Part shown: piece after piece, positions 42,607 through 50,520 of the stretch
Layout: each line of letters opens with the position of its first letter
How positions within the stretch are numbered: the first letter of the stretch is position 1
Assembly: GCA_021373255.1 (NCBI GenBank)
Contig: JAJFTD010000068.1
Coordinates: 1 to 50,520, forward strand
Length of the DNA: 50,520 nucleotides
Source: a bacterium
Lineage (GTDB): Bacteria; Armatimonadota; UBA5829
Direction of reading: 5' to 3'
Translations under genes and position numbers: made by a program
The notes under the pieces: model-generated
What the model was told of the DNA's origin: nothing
Databases searched by the model: none
The model's input: the letters and a program-made list of their open reading frames with translations, nothing else

Positions 42607-43650
42607 CTACTCCAGCCACGATCCGACGGCGTTCTCCACATCTTGTGAAGTAATCGCTTGCATACAATCGACATTCTCACATGTTGGGTGCCTGCGGCAC
42701 GGGCTGCACGGAAAGTCCTTAGCCACCCAGATAAAGTTGTCTTTCTTCTGGAAGCACCGCCATGCGCTGGCACCGAACAGTCCCACGGTCGGCCGGTCGA
42801 GTGCAACGGACATATGCAGCAGACCCGTATCCACCCCAATTACCGCCGCACACTTGCCCATAAGCGCTCCGGCTTGCTTAAGAGTGGTCTGCCCTGCGCT
42901 CACTGTAGGCTTGCAGCGTGAACCATCCACTATTTTGCTTGCCAGTGGGATGTCAGCCTTTGAACCCAAGATCAAGGCTTTCGCATTATGCTTCTCAGCC
43001 AAGAGATCAGCCACTTGCGACCAGCCTTCGGGAGTCCAGTGCTTGTTCACCCAAGTCGTTGCCGGGCAAAACGCCACCACTTTCGCGTCATCCAAACCCT
43101 CTTTGCTGAAGAACTCATCAGCAAACCGGCGGTCATCATCACTCACGGGCATATACATGGCTGTCTGAGTAGAGTTCACGCCAAGTTTCTTGAGAAGATC
43201 GAGGTTGCGCTGCTGGGCATTGACATCGTCACCACCAGGGTCATACTTTTCATTGTAAAGGAAAACACTGCCCTCAGCACCGTCAGAAAAACCGATCCTG
43301 CGGCGGGCACCCGACGCGAGGCAAACTCCCGCGCTTCTGAGCAGCCCCTGAACATCTACGCATGCGTCAAATTTGCGTGAACGAAGCTCCTTTCGGAGCT
43401 TGCCGAACACTTTGAAGAAGTTCACGGCATCGCCAAGCACACCATTACCTTTTGTCCTGTCCCAGACAATGACTTCGTCTAGATACGGGTTTCCGAGCAC
43501 AATGTCTGCTGACTTGCGTTCTACGATCCACGCCAGATACGCGTCAGGAAACTCCTCGCGCAGCGCACGTGCAACCGGGGTCGCCATCAGCACATCGCCT
43601 ATAGCGCTCAACTTAACAATTAGAATTCTCTTAGGTGCGTCAGATACCAA
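42607..43650 (-). CDS. GT9-family LPS heptosyltransferase (second of two)
   Basis: 348 residues from TTG 43650 (AGGAAGAG five to six bases upstream). The frame opens 28 codons earlier, but that part overlaps lpxL and is not GT9-like. RILIVKLSAIGDVLMATPVARAL, FDACVDVQGLLRSAGVCLASGARRRIGF and GVDTGLLHMSVALDRPTVGLFG give a clear GT9 call, and the Cys-rich CSPCRRHPTCENVDCM end matches its neighbour. The two GT9s likely add successive heptoses. Confidence 0.9.
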   Translation of the reverse strand: MVSDAPKRILIVKLSAIGDVLMATPVARALREEFPDAYLAWIVERKSADIVLGNPYLDEVIVWDRTKGNGVLGDAVNFFKVFGKLRKELRSRKFDACVDVQGLLRSAGVCLASGARRRIGFSDGAEGSVFLYNEKYDPGGDDVNAQQRNLDLLKKLGVNSTQTAMYMPVSDDDRRFADEFFSKEGLDDAKVVAFCPATTWVNKHWTPEGWSQVADLLAEKHNAKALILGSKADIPLASKIVDGSRCKPTVSAGQTTLKQAGALMGKCAAVIGVDTGLLHMSVALDRPTVGLFGASAWRCFQKKDNFIWVAKDFPCSPCRRHPTCENVDCMQAITSQDVENAVGSWLE

Positions 43651-44623
43651 TATTCTCTTCCTTGTTGGGCGAGAGCTTCCACCGGTCGTGTATCCACAGC
43701 CACTGCGACGGATTCCGGCGGACTTCCCGCTCAATTGCTTTATTTATCAAGCCCGTAAGGTCATGAATGTCTTTTTCGTTATTGCCAGAGGGTTGAAACT
43801 CAATCTTTGGGTAAACTGTGGCACAATATCGGCCGTCTTCAGCTCTGGCGCAAAATATTGGAACCAACGGCGCTCCCGACCGCAGCGAAAGCGTCGCGGG
43901 CCCGACAGCAGTCGCCACAGGAATTCCGAAGAAGTCCACAAATATACCTGAAGAGTCGTTCTGGTCAGGCAAGATACCCAATATCTCATTGTTCTTAAGG
44001 GCCCTGAATGCGCCTATGATGGGTTGATCACGGTCGAAAACCCGATACCCGCCCTGCTCCCGGATGCGCGTTGTGATGCCGGTCATGCCGGGGTCATCAC
44101 TATCTCGCGCAATTACGTTTATCTTATAACCGAGTATAACCAGCTTACGTGCCATCAGTTCCCAATTGCCATAATGGCCGGTGATGATTATACATCCATT
44201 ACCTTTGGCCAGCGCGTTATCCAAGTGCTCCTTGCCCTGTATATTGACCATTTCGTCGATCTGCTTTTGGCTCAGGGCGAGCAGGTAGAAAAACTCGAAC
44301 GCACTTCGCGTAAAGTGGCGGAATACATTTTTGGCTATAGCCTCGATCTCGGCCCGGTTCTTCTCATTGCCAAACACCCTGGCAAGATTTTTGAGCGCGA
44401 CCGTCCGGTAGCGCTTGGAGCACACATAAAACGCAGAGCCCAACGCATTGCCGAGCCCGCGTACCGACCACGGCCTCAGAAGACCGGCGGCTTGGGTCAT
44501 CAATGCAAAGGTGATCCGGCCTATTAGTTTTATCAGCCTCTTCTTGGGCGGGAGTTTGCGTATTCTAATCGTTAATCCTGTTGGAGATGTACTCTGCAAA
44601 ACTTGCACTATCCTCAATTTCAA
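43640..44623 (-). CDS. Lipid A late acyltransferase (LpxL/HtrB family)
   Basis: 327 residues with the HxxxxE acyltransferase motif (GHYGNWE, His150/Glu155), a hydrophobic N-terminal helix region, LGILPDQNDSSGIFVDFFGIPV and final QWLWIHDRWK. Transfers a secondary acyl chain to Kdo-lipid A. The start is uncertain: TTG 44623 is listed but TTG/GTG codons at 44617, 44608 and 44599 are alternatives. All overlap the lpxK end. Confidence 0.87.
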   Translation of the reverse strand: MKLRIVQVLQSTSPTGLTIRIRKLPPKKRLIKLIGRITFALMTQAAGLLRPWSVRGLGNALGSAFYVCSKRYRTVALKNLARVFGNEKNRAEIEAIAKNVFRHFTRSAFEFFYLLALSQKQIDEMVNIQGKEHLDNALAKGNGCIIITGHYGNWELMARKLVILGYKINVIARDSDDPGMTGITTRIREQGGYRVFDRDQPIIGAFRALKNNEILGILPDQNDSSGIFVDFFGIPVATAVGPATLSLRSGAPLVPIFCARAEDGRYCATVYPKIEFQPSGNNEKDIHDLTGLINKAIEREVRRNPSQWLWIHDRWKLSPNKEENIGI

Positions 44624-45659
44624 GAGTGATCCCGAGTGTGTATAGGTCGTTTATCGCAGCTTTTCCGCTCAGGCGCGCAATGTCTTTCTCGGTGGTAACC
44701 ACTGCTCGCGCACTGTTCGCCTTGCGCTCGGTTTCAATCATCTCTATGTCCTGGTCCGAAAACGGGTGATGGTCCGGAAAATCAAGCCTTTTGACCACAA
44801 CAGCACCCAAGGACTCCAGTGTGCGCGTAAACGATTCCGGGTGGCCAATGCCACAAAACGCTACGACCTCAGCACTACGCAGCCAGTCGAGAGTGAGAGG
44901 TTCACCATCTCTCACTCGAATCAAAGTGCTGGGCGTATGAGTGCATCTATATATGTGCGTATTTGGTGCGAACTTTTGAATGCTTGCTCCTAGATCTGCA
45001 AATGCGGACTCGTCCATTTCAGAAGAATTAGTCGCAAGCACAACTCCCGCACGGCTCAGCCCGCTCAATGGCTCACGGAGATCACCCATCGGCATCACGA
45101 ACCCACTGCCGAAGGGTTTCTTCGCATCAAGCACAAGTATATCCAAATCTCGATTTAACTGCCAGTACTGCAGGCCATCATCCAGTAAAATAATATCCGG
45201 ACTAAACCGCTCGCAGGCCAGTTCGCCGGTCACGCGACGGTCTTTGCCCACAATTACCGGCACTCCCAGCAGCGAGCAAGCGAGCAGCATCGGCTCATCT
45301 CCCGATTCCGCCGCATCACACAAGATGGATGTTCCGTCTGATACGATCAGGCTGCCTTTTGCTGAACCGCCATGGCCTCGTGAAAGAACAACCACACGCT
45401 TTTCTCGCTGGGTCAGCATCCTGCAGATAGATAGCACAGCAGGAGTCTTGCCGGTCCCGCCAAACGTAAGATTTCCGACACTGATCACCGGCACGCTTAG
45501 TACATGCCTTTTGCGAAGCCCAAGGCGATATGCGGCTAGATATGCTGCCAGTCCAACCCTGTACAGCACCGAAAGCGGCCATAAAACCAGGCGGATCAGC
45601 CAGGAACACAGGCCCCGATCCTCACCCAGGACTACTCGTTCGATATATGGTCTGGTCAT
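44565..45659 (-). CDS. lpxK: Tetraacyldisaccharide 4'-kinase LpxK
   Basis: 364 residues: Walker A GGTGKTP (67-73) in VISVGNLTFGGTGKTP, LSRGHGGSAKGS, ILLDDGLQYWQLNRDLDILVLDA (Walker B), and FPDHHPFSDQDIE near residue 290. Phosphorylates the 4' position to give lipid IVA. N-terminal amphipathic/TM helix (WLIRLVLWPLSVLYRVGLAAY). ATGA overlap with waaA. Confidence 0.93.
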   Translation of the reverse strand: MTRPYIERVVLGEDRGLCSWLIRLVLWPLSVLYRVGLAAYLAAYRLGLRKRHVLSVPVISVGNLTFGGTGKTPAVLSICRMLTQREKRVVVLSRGHGGSAKGSLIVSDGTSILCDAAESGDEPMLLACSLLGVPVIVGKDRRVTGELACERFSPDIILLDDGLQYWQLNRDLDILVLDAKKPFGSGFVMPMGDLREPLSGLSRAGVVLATNSSEMDESAFADLGASIQKFAPNTHIYRCTHTPSTLIRVRDGEPLTLDWLRSAEVVAFCGIGHPESFTRTLESLGAVVVKRLDFPDHHPFSDQDIEMIETERKANSARAVVTTEKDIARLSGKAAINDLYTLGITLEIEDSASFAEYISNRIND

Positions 45660-46981
45660 CGGTCGACGGTCTTCAGTCTATGGTCATTACTATCGCGAGC
45701 TTGCTTATAAAGCTCTACAAGGGCATCTGCGGTGCGTTTTGATGCTCCTAGATTTGCATTCATCATGTTCTCACAGCGGCTTTTGATATCGTCCAGTAGT
45801 AGGCGGTTGCCTAGCATATCTGTAATACGTGCGCCGAATTCAGCTCCATCCGCAACCTCAAAACCTACTCCGGCCGCCTTGGCTTGCGCGACGAGATCCT
45901 TTGCCTTAAAAGTATATGGACCGAAGAAAACGGGCTTTCCCATTGCAATGGGCTGCAGAATGCTGTGGCAGCCGCGCGGGATAAGGCTTCCACCCACAAA
46001 GCTCACGTCAGCGATAGCATATACCTTCGCCAGCTCACCGAATGTATCCAGGATAACAACATCCTCGGCTCCGGTAATGCTCGCGGGATAACTGCGCCAA
46101 CCGCAGCTCAGGCCTTTCTCTCGTGCTATCACAGCGATTTCCTCACGACGCTCGATCTGCCTTGGCGCGACAATCAGCTTGAGGTTCTTATGCACAGCCC
46201 TTGCGGCTATAAATGCGTCTATAACGGGTCCATCTTCGCCCGGATTTGTGCTGCCGGCGACAAAGACCATCGATTCATCAGAAACTCCGAACCGCTCTCT
46301 AAGCTCACACTTTTCGGAGTCGCTCATTTGATCAACAGCTTGATCGGCTTTGCAGTTACCGGTGACGGTTACACGGGTGGGGTCAGCGCCTAACTTGATG
46401 ATCCGATCAGCATCAGCCTGCGATTGCATGCAGAACCGGTCGATATTGCCCAGCGTCCACTTATACAGCCACGGCACCTTCTTTGCTCCGGCCATGGTTC
46501 GGTCAGAGACTGTGCCATTGATCATCGCTGTTCTGACACCGCGTGCACGAGCAAGGTGACGGAAGTTAGGCCAGATTTCCGTGTCCGTGCTCGCAAATAC
46601 CACCGGCTTAACGCGCGACAATGACCTGGCAACAAATGGCACCAGATCAAATGGATAGTATAAGAATCCGTCCGCATCTTTAACAGACTTGCGCGCCATC
46701 TCCTGGCCGGTCTCGGTGGTGGTCGACACTACAACAGCCGCATAAGGCAGGGATTTCTTCAGTTCGGATACCACTGCCGCGCTGGCTACAGACTCCCCAA
46801 CAGATACCGCGTGAATCCATATACGATCTTTATTCTGAATTGCATCGGGCAATTTCACACTGCCGAACTGCTGCCGCCAGGAATTCTTTGACTTGCCGGA
46901 TACGAAAATTCTATACAGCAAAAAGAGAGCAATTGCCGGTGATAGAATTAGAAGAACAAAGTTGTATAAGAAAAAAACCAT
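45656..46981 (-). CDS. waaA: Kdo transferase WaaA (KdtA)
   Basis: 441 residues: N-terminal TM anchor (FLYNFVLLILSPAIALFLLY), catalytic Glu63 in IWIHAVSVGESVA, then STDTEIWPNF, RTAMINGTVSDRT and the GT30 C-terminal GGSLIPRGCHSILQPIAMGKPVFFGP. Adds Kdo to lipid IVA from CMP-Kdo. It starts 21 bases after the LPLAT gene. Confidence 0.94.
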   Translation of the reverse strand: MVFFLYNFVLLILSPAIALFLLYRIFVSGKSKNSWRQQFGSVKLPDAIQNKDRIWIHAVSVGESVASAAVVSELKKSLPYAAVVVSTTTETGQEMARKSVKDADGFLYYPFDLVPFVARSLSRVKPVVFASTDTEIWPNFRHLARARGVRTAMINGTVSDRTMAGAKKVPWLYKWTLGNIDRFCMQSQADADRIIKLGADPTRVTVTGNCKADQAVDQMSDSEKCELRERFGVSDESMVFVAGSTNPGEDGPVIDAFIAARAVHKNLKLIVAPRQIERREEIAVIAREKGLSCGWRSYPASITGAEDVVILDTFGELAKVYAIADVSFVGGSLIPRGCHSILQPIAMGKPVFFGPYTFKAKDLVAQAKAAGVGFEVADGAEFGARITDMLGNRLLLDDIKSRCENMMNANLGASKRTADALVELYKQARDSNDHRLKTVDR

Positions 46982-47001
46982 GGTTATCTATAATCGGTGA
47001 G

Positions 47002-47706
47002 TTAGCGCAGTGCCCCCTCACCCTGGCCCTCTCCCGCAAGGGGAGAGGGAAATAGTAATCCGTTTGCGCGGTCTTCGGCTTCGTTTATTGCCTCTTCTAT
47101 TCGCACTGCGGCGGCAGATTCATCTTCATCCGCAGATATGTACAGCGGCTCTCCGAATGCAATGACTGCACGCGAGAACGGCAGCGGAACAATGTGCGAG
47201 TCCCACGAGTGCAGTCTTTTACACGGTGCGCAAGCTACGCCCACAGGCAACACAGGGCAGCCGGACTTCTGTGCCATGTATACAGTGCCGGGCTGCACCT
47301 TTTTGGGCGGTCCCTTAGGGCCATCAGGGGTGTAGGCTAGCACTTTTCCCTCACGCAGCCGCCTTATGGCTTCAAGTAAGGCTCTTATCCCGTGCCTGGC
47401 GCTGGACCCGCGAATGGTCTCAAAGCCACGCCTGCGCAGGATGCCGTTTTGCAGTTCGCCATCGCGAGACACCGAGGCAATGGAATAAAATCCCATGTGG
47501 CGGCAATAGTAGATCGCCAGCAGCGTGGAGCCGTGCCACGGCAGTACCAGGCCACCCTTGCCGTCGGCTTTTACTTTTTGCAGCCTGTCCCAACGGTCTA
47601 TTTTGAACCGAACAGTAAGCCCGAGGCACGTAGAAATGAGCCATAATAGCCAGATAACAGCTTCCCGCTTCATACGGGTCCAACGGCTCTCCTGGATCTC
47701 CGTCAT
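47002..47706 (-). CDS. Lysophospholipid acyltransferase-family protein (DUF374)
   Basis: 234 residues. An N-terminal hydrophobic segment (VIWLLWLISTCLGLTVRF), then LVLPWHGSTLLAIYYCRH (the H-x4 site in PWHGS), GFETIRGSSARHGIRALLEAI, LAYTPDGPKGPPKKVQPGTVYMAQKSG and PLPFSRAVIAFGEPLYI: the DUF374 branch of LPLATs that sits with waaA in many LPS clusters. The C-terminal ~13 residues (SPLAGEGQGEGALR) are encoded by a dispersed palindromic repeat, so the original end was probably different. ATGA overlap with msbA. Confidence 0.85.
   Translation of the reverse strand: MTEIQESRWTRMKREAVIWLLWLISTCLGLTVRFKIDRWDRLQKVKADGKGGLVLPWHGSTLLAIYYCRHMGFYSIASVSRDGELQNGILRRRGFETIRGSSARHGIRALLEAIRRLREGKVLAYTPDGPKGPPKKVQPGTVYMAQKSGCPVLPVGVACAPCKRLHSWDSHIVPLPFSRAVIAFGEPLYISADEDESAAAVRIEEAINEAEDRANGLLFPSPLAGEGQGEGALR
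47013..47052. repeat. Dispersed palindromic repeat (CCCTCACCC...GGGAGAGGG type)
   Basis: The core hairpin is CCCTCTCCC (47027-47035) / GGGAGAGGG (47041-47049) with a five-base loop, preceded by CCCCCTCACCCTGG. From memory, sequences of this type recur in many bacterial genomes, and translated copies read SPLAGEGQGEG, as here. It lies inside the 3' end of the LPLAT gene. Confidence 0.65.
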
Positions 47707-49496
47707 CTGACCTCCTGCGTCCTGAACTGCGTCCGGTAAAGCTGTTCAAACATCCCACCCGCTTCCAGCAGGTGATCAAAAGCACCAGACTCAATCACCC
47801 GGCCATGGTCAATCACGAGGATTCTGTTTGCACTTTTCACCGTTGACAATCTATGTGCGATAACAAGAGTAGAACGGCCGCGCATCAGCCTGTCCAGCGC
47901 CTCTTGAACGACACCCTCAGAAGCGGCGTCGAGAGATGACGTAGCCTCATCGAGTATGAGAATCTTAGGGTTCTTGAGTAAGGCACGGGCAATGGATATG
48001 CGTTGGCGTTGGCCGCCTGAAAGGCCTACCCCACCCTCACCAAGCTCTGTCTCGTAGCCATTAGGCTGCTGGAGTATGAACTCATGAGCATTAGCCGCTT
48101 TAGCAACTTCGATTATATCAGCCATATCAGCGCCCGGGCGGCCATAGGAGATGTTCTCGCTAATCGTGCCGCTGAATAGTATGGTCTCCTGCGGAACCAT
48201 AGCTATCTGCTCGCGCAAACTTTTTGTGTTGATGTTGCGAATATCTATCCCCTCGACCATGATGCTGCCGCCGGTGACATCATAGAACCGTGGGATCAAG
48301 TCGGCGATAGTCGATTTTCCAGCACCACTGGGGCCCACTATAGCCACTACCTCGCCGGAGTCTATCCTGAACGAGACATTATCTAAAACTCGCTCGCCGG
48401 GGTTATATTCAAATGAGACACCCGCAAACTCCACTCGACCCTGGACATCGTGCAGAATAGCACCATTGGGATCTTCGATAAGATCGGATTTTGTGTCGAG
48501 AATTTCGAAGACTCTATCCGCCGCGCCGAGTGTTTGCTGGCGAAGGGCGTTGAGTCTGCCCAACTGCTTAGCCGAACCTGCAACAATAAACGCGAGGAAC
48601 GCAAACCGCGTAAGTGCGGGAAATGTGATCTCGCTATTTACGACCATCCACCCGCCGATTAGGATAATCACCGCCACAACTATCGCACCCATAAGCTCGA
48701 TTATCGGTGCAACCAGCGCATTCCTGCGCCAGTAGCGGAGAATTGCGGAAAGGCTTCCCTGGTTCACTCTGTCAAAGCGTTTGACTTCCTGATCCTCCAT
48801 CCCAAACGACTTTACTATGCGCACCCCCCGTATTGATTCCTCCACGACGCTGTTGACATCAGCCAGCCTGCCTTGTGTGGTTTTTGTTAGTGACTTGAGT
48901 TTCTTTGTGATTTTATCAATTACAATCACCATGGGAGGAACGAATATCAGCACGAACAATGAAAGCTTCCAGCTCAACACGAACATGCTGCCGAGCCCAC
49001 CGATGATCTTAATCGGCCCATCAATTACTTGTACAACGATCTGACTGGAGTTTTGTATAAGGGAGACATCGTTGCTCATCCGGGACATTATATCCCCCGC
49101 TCTGCTCTTGTGGAAGAAGCGCAGCGGTAGGGTCTGGATGTGCTTGTAGATGTCGAAGCGCACATCTGCTCCGAGAAGGTTAGTAACGGATGCAACCAGA
49201 TATGCGTTTGCGTAGCTAAATATGGCATTGGGAATGCTGATTACAACAATCAGAACAGCCACAACCCACATCAACGTCGATTTTACCTGAGATTGGTGTA
49301 TCCAGTGGTGCACGAGCATGAAGTTAATAATAGGATTGTCTGTGATCGGTTTGGATATCCCCGCGTCTGCGAACCACTGGATAAGTGTGCTCATCCCAAG
49401 TGTACATCCGGTCATAACAACAGCACATACACCTGCTAAAATCAGCCGCTTCCAGTAGGGTTTTATGTATCCAAGAAGGCGTTTTTGCGCGTCCAA
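47703..49496 (-). CDS. msbA: Lipid A flippase MsbA-type ABC transporter
   Basis: 597 residues: six TM helices over the first ~320 residues, then one ABC domain with Walker A GPSGAGKST, QE in the Q-loop (VPQETILF), signature LSGGQRQR, Walker B ILILDEATSSLD and IAHRLST. A half-size exporter flanked by lipid A genes on both sides. It would flip core-lipid A to the periplasmic leaflet for the Lpt machinery. Confidence 0.93.
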   Translation of the reverse strand: MDAQKRLLGYIKPYWKRLILAGVCAVVMTGCTLGMSTLIQWFADAGISKPITDNPIINFMLVHHWIHQSQVKSTLMWVVAVLIVVISIPNAIFSYANAYLVASVTNLLGADVRFDIYKHIQTLPLRFFHKSRAGDIMSRMSNDVSLIQNSSQIVVQVIDGPIKIIGGLGSMFVLSWKLSLFVLIFVPPMVIVIDKITKKLKSLTKTTQGRLADVNSVVEESIRGVRIVKSFGMEDQEVKRFDRVNQGSLSAILRYWRRNALVAPIIELMGAIVVAVIILIGGWMVVNSEITFPALTRFAFLAFIVAGSAKQLGRLNALRQQTLGAADRVFEILDTKSDLIEDPNGAILHDVQGRVEFAGVSFEYNPGERVLDNVSFRIDSGEVVAIVGPSGAGKSTIADLIPRFYDVTGGSIMVEGIDIRNINTKSLREQIAMVPQETILFSGTISENISYGRPGADMADIIEVAKAANAHEFILQQPNGYETELGEGGVGLSGGQRQRISIARALLKNPKILILDEATSSLDAASEGVVQEALDRLMRGRSTLVIAHRLSTVKSANRILVIDHGRVIESGAFDHLLEAGGMFEQLYRTQFRTQEVR

Positions 49497-49521
49497 TTAA
49501 CTAGGCCTCTTTCACCACGAT

Positions 49522-50055
49522 CTATCTTATAAATGATAACAGCCAGTTGATCGGCACCGGGCTATCAGTGAATGACATCACAGCGAACACGCTGGACGTA
49601 ATGATTGTACCAATTATGTTGATATGCTCCCGATTATGTATCATCTGCAGGAATGAGAATTTACCATAACCCTTAAGGCTGCGTGGAAACGATATGAAGC
49701 GCGGTACAGACTTGCAGTAGGTGGTAAAGTCTTCTCCAAACTTCTCTACCAGCATCTTCTCTTCATGAGCTACTGCGCCGCCGTGGAACAACCAGAACAA
49801 AACCACCGCCGGAGCAACAAGCCACGGACGATGACACATTACCACATAACCCAGGCTAATAAAGAAACTGCCCACGTATAGAGGATTTCTGCAAATGGCG
49901 AATGGCCCAGCAGTGGTAAGTTTGGACATCTTGTTCAAATAGCCTGCAGACCACATCCTGATCATCTCGCCGATTATCACCAGCGGAAGCCCGTAAAGAA
50001 AACTACGAGGCGTTGAATCTGCAATTAGAAGAACAGTCGCAGACGCCACTAACAT
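49522..50055 (-). CDS. Isoprenylcysteine-methyltransferase-like (ICMT/PEMT) membrane protein
   Basis: 177 residues with several TM helices. The C-terminal half carries the ICMT signature: TTAGPFAICRNPLYVGSFFISLGY, then HEEKMLVEKFGEDFTTYCKSVPRFI. In bacteria such proteins methylate or modify small lipids/isoprenoids; here, inside the lipid A operon, a lipid substrate is a guess. The frame is open upstream of ATG 50055 to lpxB (DIDKLIYFLFRRRTFF), which reads like native N-terminus, but no ATG, GTG or TTG is available; an AUA overlapping the lpxB stop follows GAGGGAG. Start therefore uncertain. Confidence 0.75.
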   Translation of the reverse strand: MLVASATVLLIADSTPRSFLYGLPLVIIGEMIRMWSAGYLNKMSKLTTAGPFAICRNPLYVGSFFISLGYVVMCHRPWLVAPAVVLFWLFHGGAVAHEEKMLVEKFGEDFTTYCKSVPRFISFPRSLKGYGKFSFLQMIHNREHINIIGTIITSSVFAVMSFTDSPVPINWLLSFIR

Positions 50056-50096
50056 AAAAAATGTGCGCCGTCTGAATAAAAAGTATATTAGCTTAT

Positions 50097-50519
50097 CTAT
50101 GTCAGCTCCCTCATTTCCATAACTGTTTGTGCAGCTCTCTGCACTGCTCCCGAATCGCCCAAAGCCTGCCTCACCCCGGCCAGATCCGCCTTCATTTGGC
50201 TGAGGCGGGCTTGGTCATTGAGAATACTAAGTGCGATATCAGACACTTTCTCAGGACTTGCATCATCATTTATAAGTTCCGGACAAATACCACGGTCAGC
50301 GATGATGTTAGGAAGCCCTATAAAATCTTCCAATATCGATTTACGGAACAAAAACTCGAAGCGCATTATCGCAGAACCGCGATATATGATAACCATCGGA
50401 GTTCCCAACACCGCAGCTTCTAGGGTAGCAGTTCCTGACTTGGTAATCAAGAGGTTGCTGTGCGCCATGCAATCATAAGTGCGGCCTTCGACTACCCTGA
50501 TCTGTGGAAAATTACCATC
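50097..50519 (-). CDS. lpxB: Lipid-A-disaccharide synthase LpxB, C-terminal part (5' end outside window)
   Basis: The frame is open to the right edge. The visible 140 residues (RVVEGRTYDCMAHSNLLITKSGTATLEAAVLGTPMVIIYRGS, FIGLPNIIADRGICPELI) match the last third of LpxB, a GT19 enzyme that condenses UDP-diacylglucosamine and lipid X. First visible gene of the 15-kb minus-strand operon. Confidence 0.93.
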   Translation of the reverse strand, partial: DGNFPQIRVVEGRTYDCMAHSNLLITKSGTATLEAAVLGTPMVIIYRGSAIMRFEFLFRKSILEDFIGLPNIIADRGICPELINDDASPEKVSDIALSILNDQARLSQMKADLAGVRQALGDSGAVQRAAQTVMEMRELT

Positions 50520-50520
50520 C

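Noticed and set aside
44980-45786. 268-codon plus-strand ORF opposite lpxK
   Set aside because: Ser/Arg/Pro-rich antisense shadow.

Overview
The window looks like chromosomal DNA of a diderm (LPS-bearing) bacterium outside the well-studied proteobacteria. The evidence is a long lipid A/LPS-core operon, LptF/G and LptD proteins, FtsEX with an EnvC-like hydrolase activator, three secreted proteins with PEP-CTERM tails, an ECF sigma/anti-sigma/RseB-like cassette and a PspA operon. Base composition is balanced. The mix (PEP-CTERM proteins, secreted repeat proteins, GH130 and Gfo/Idh/ThuA sugar genes, LPS) would fit Armatimonadota or a similar poorly cultured phylum. That is an impression from gene content, not something the sequence proves.

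Layout. 1-4.6 kb: a 5'-truncated secreted subtilase, a free-standing cyanophycin-synthetase-N-terminal-like protein, an STN-domain secreted protein and the envC-like gene. 4.6-9.9 kb: ftsX and ftsE (minus strand), divergent from an lptF/G-type permease and lptD (plus strand). 9.9-13.5 kb: two PEP-CTERM proteins flank a three-gene pspA operon. 13.5-15.6 kb: sigma factor, anti-sigma and RseB-like cassette. 15.7-20.5 kb: a sulfur block with a broken O-acetylhomoserine sulfhydrylase gene (with intact promoter and attenuator), mnmA, larE, cysK and a yezD-like gene, plus a MITE-like palindromic element between larE and cysK. 20.5-24.3 kb: a large 13-repeat secreted protein and a PEP-CTERM protein. 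24.3-30.1 kb: carbohydrate genes (SDR, zinc alcohol dehydrogenase, GH130, Gfo/Idh/MocA, ThuA-like) around maf. 30.1-35.3 kb: small genes, repeats, an M48 protease, a BON protein, an LTxxQ protein, a truncated tyrosine recombinase, tRNA-Val and a cold-shock gene. 35.5-50.5 kb: a nearly gapless minus-strand envelope operon from lpxB through icmt-like, msbA, LPLAT, waaA, lpxK, lpxL, two GT9, GT4, GT2, LolA-like, methyltransferase, deoxyhypusine-synthase-like and rfaE1 genes to a TPR lipoprotein.

How the genes fit together. The last 15 kb makes lipid A, adds Kdo and heptose core sugars and flips lipid A-core (MsbA). LptF/G and LptD near 6.4-9.9 kb would move it to the outer membrane. The RseB-like cassette and the PspA operon are the natural envelope-stress sensors for that system. 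No complete novel defence or mobile system is visible. The more unusual items are a shared C-terminal module in two unrelated secreted proteins, a decayed metY behind an intact attenuator leader, a structured repeat with paired substitutions in two copies, a MITE-like element flanked by copies of the larE 3' end, and a dispersed palindrome that supplies the C-terminus of an acyltransferase.
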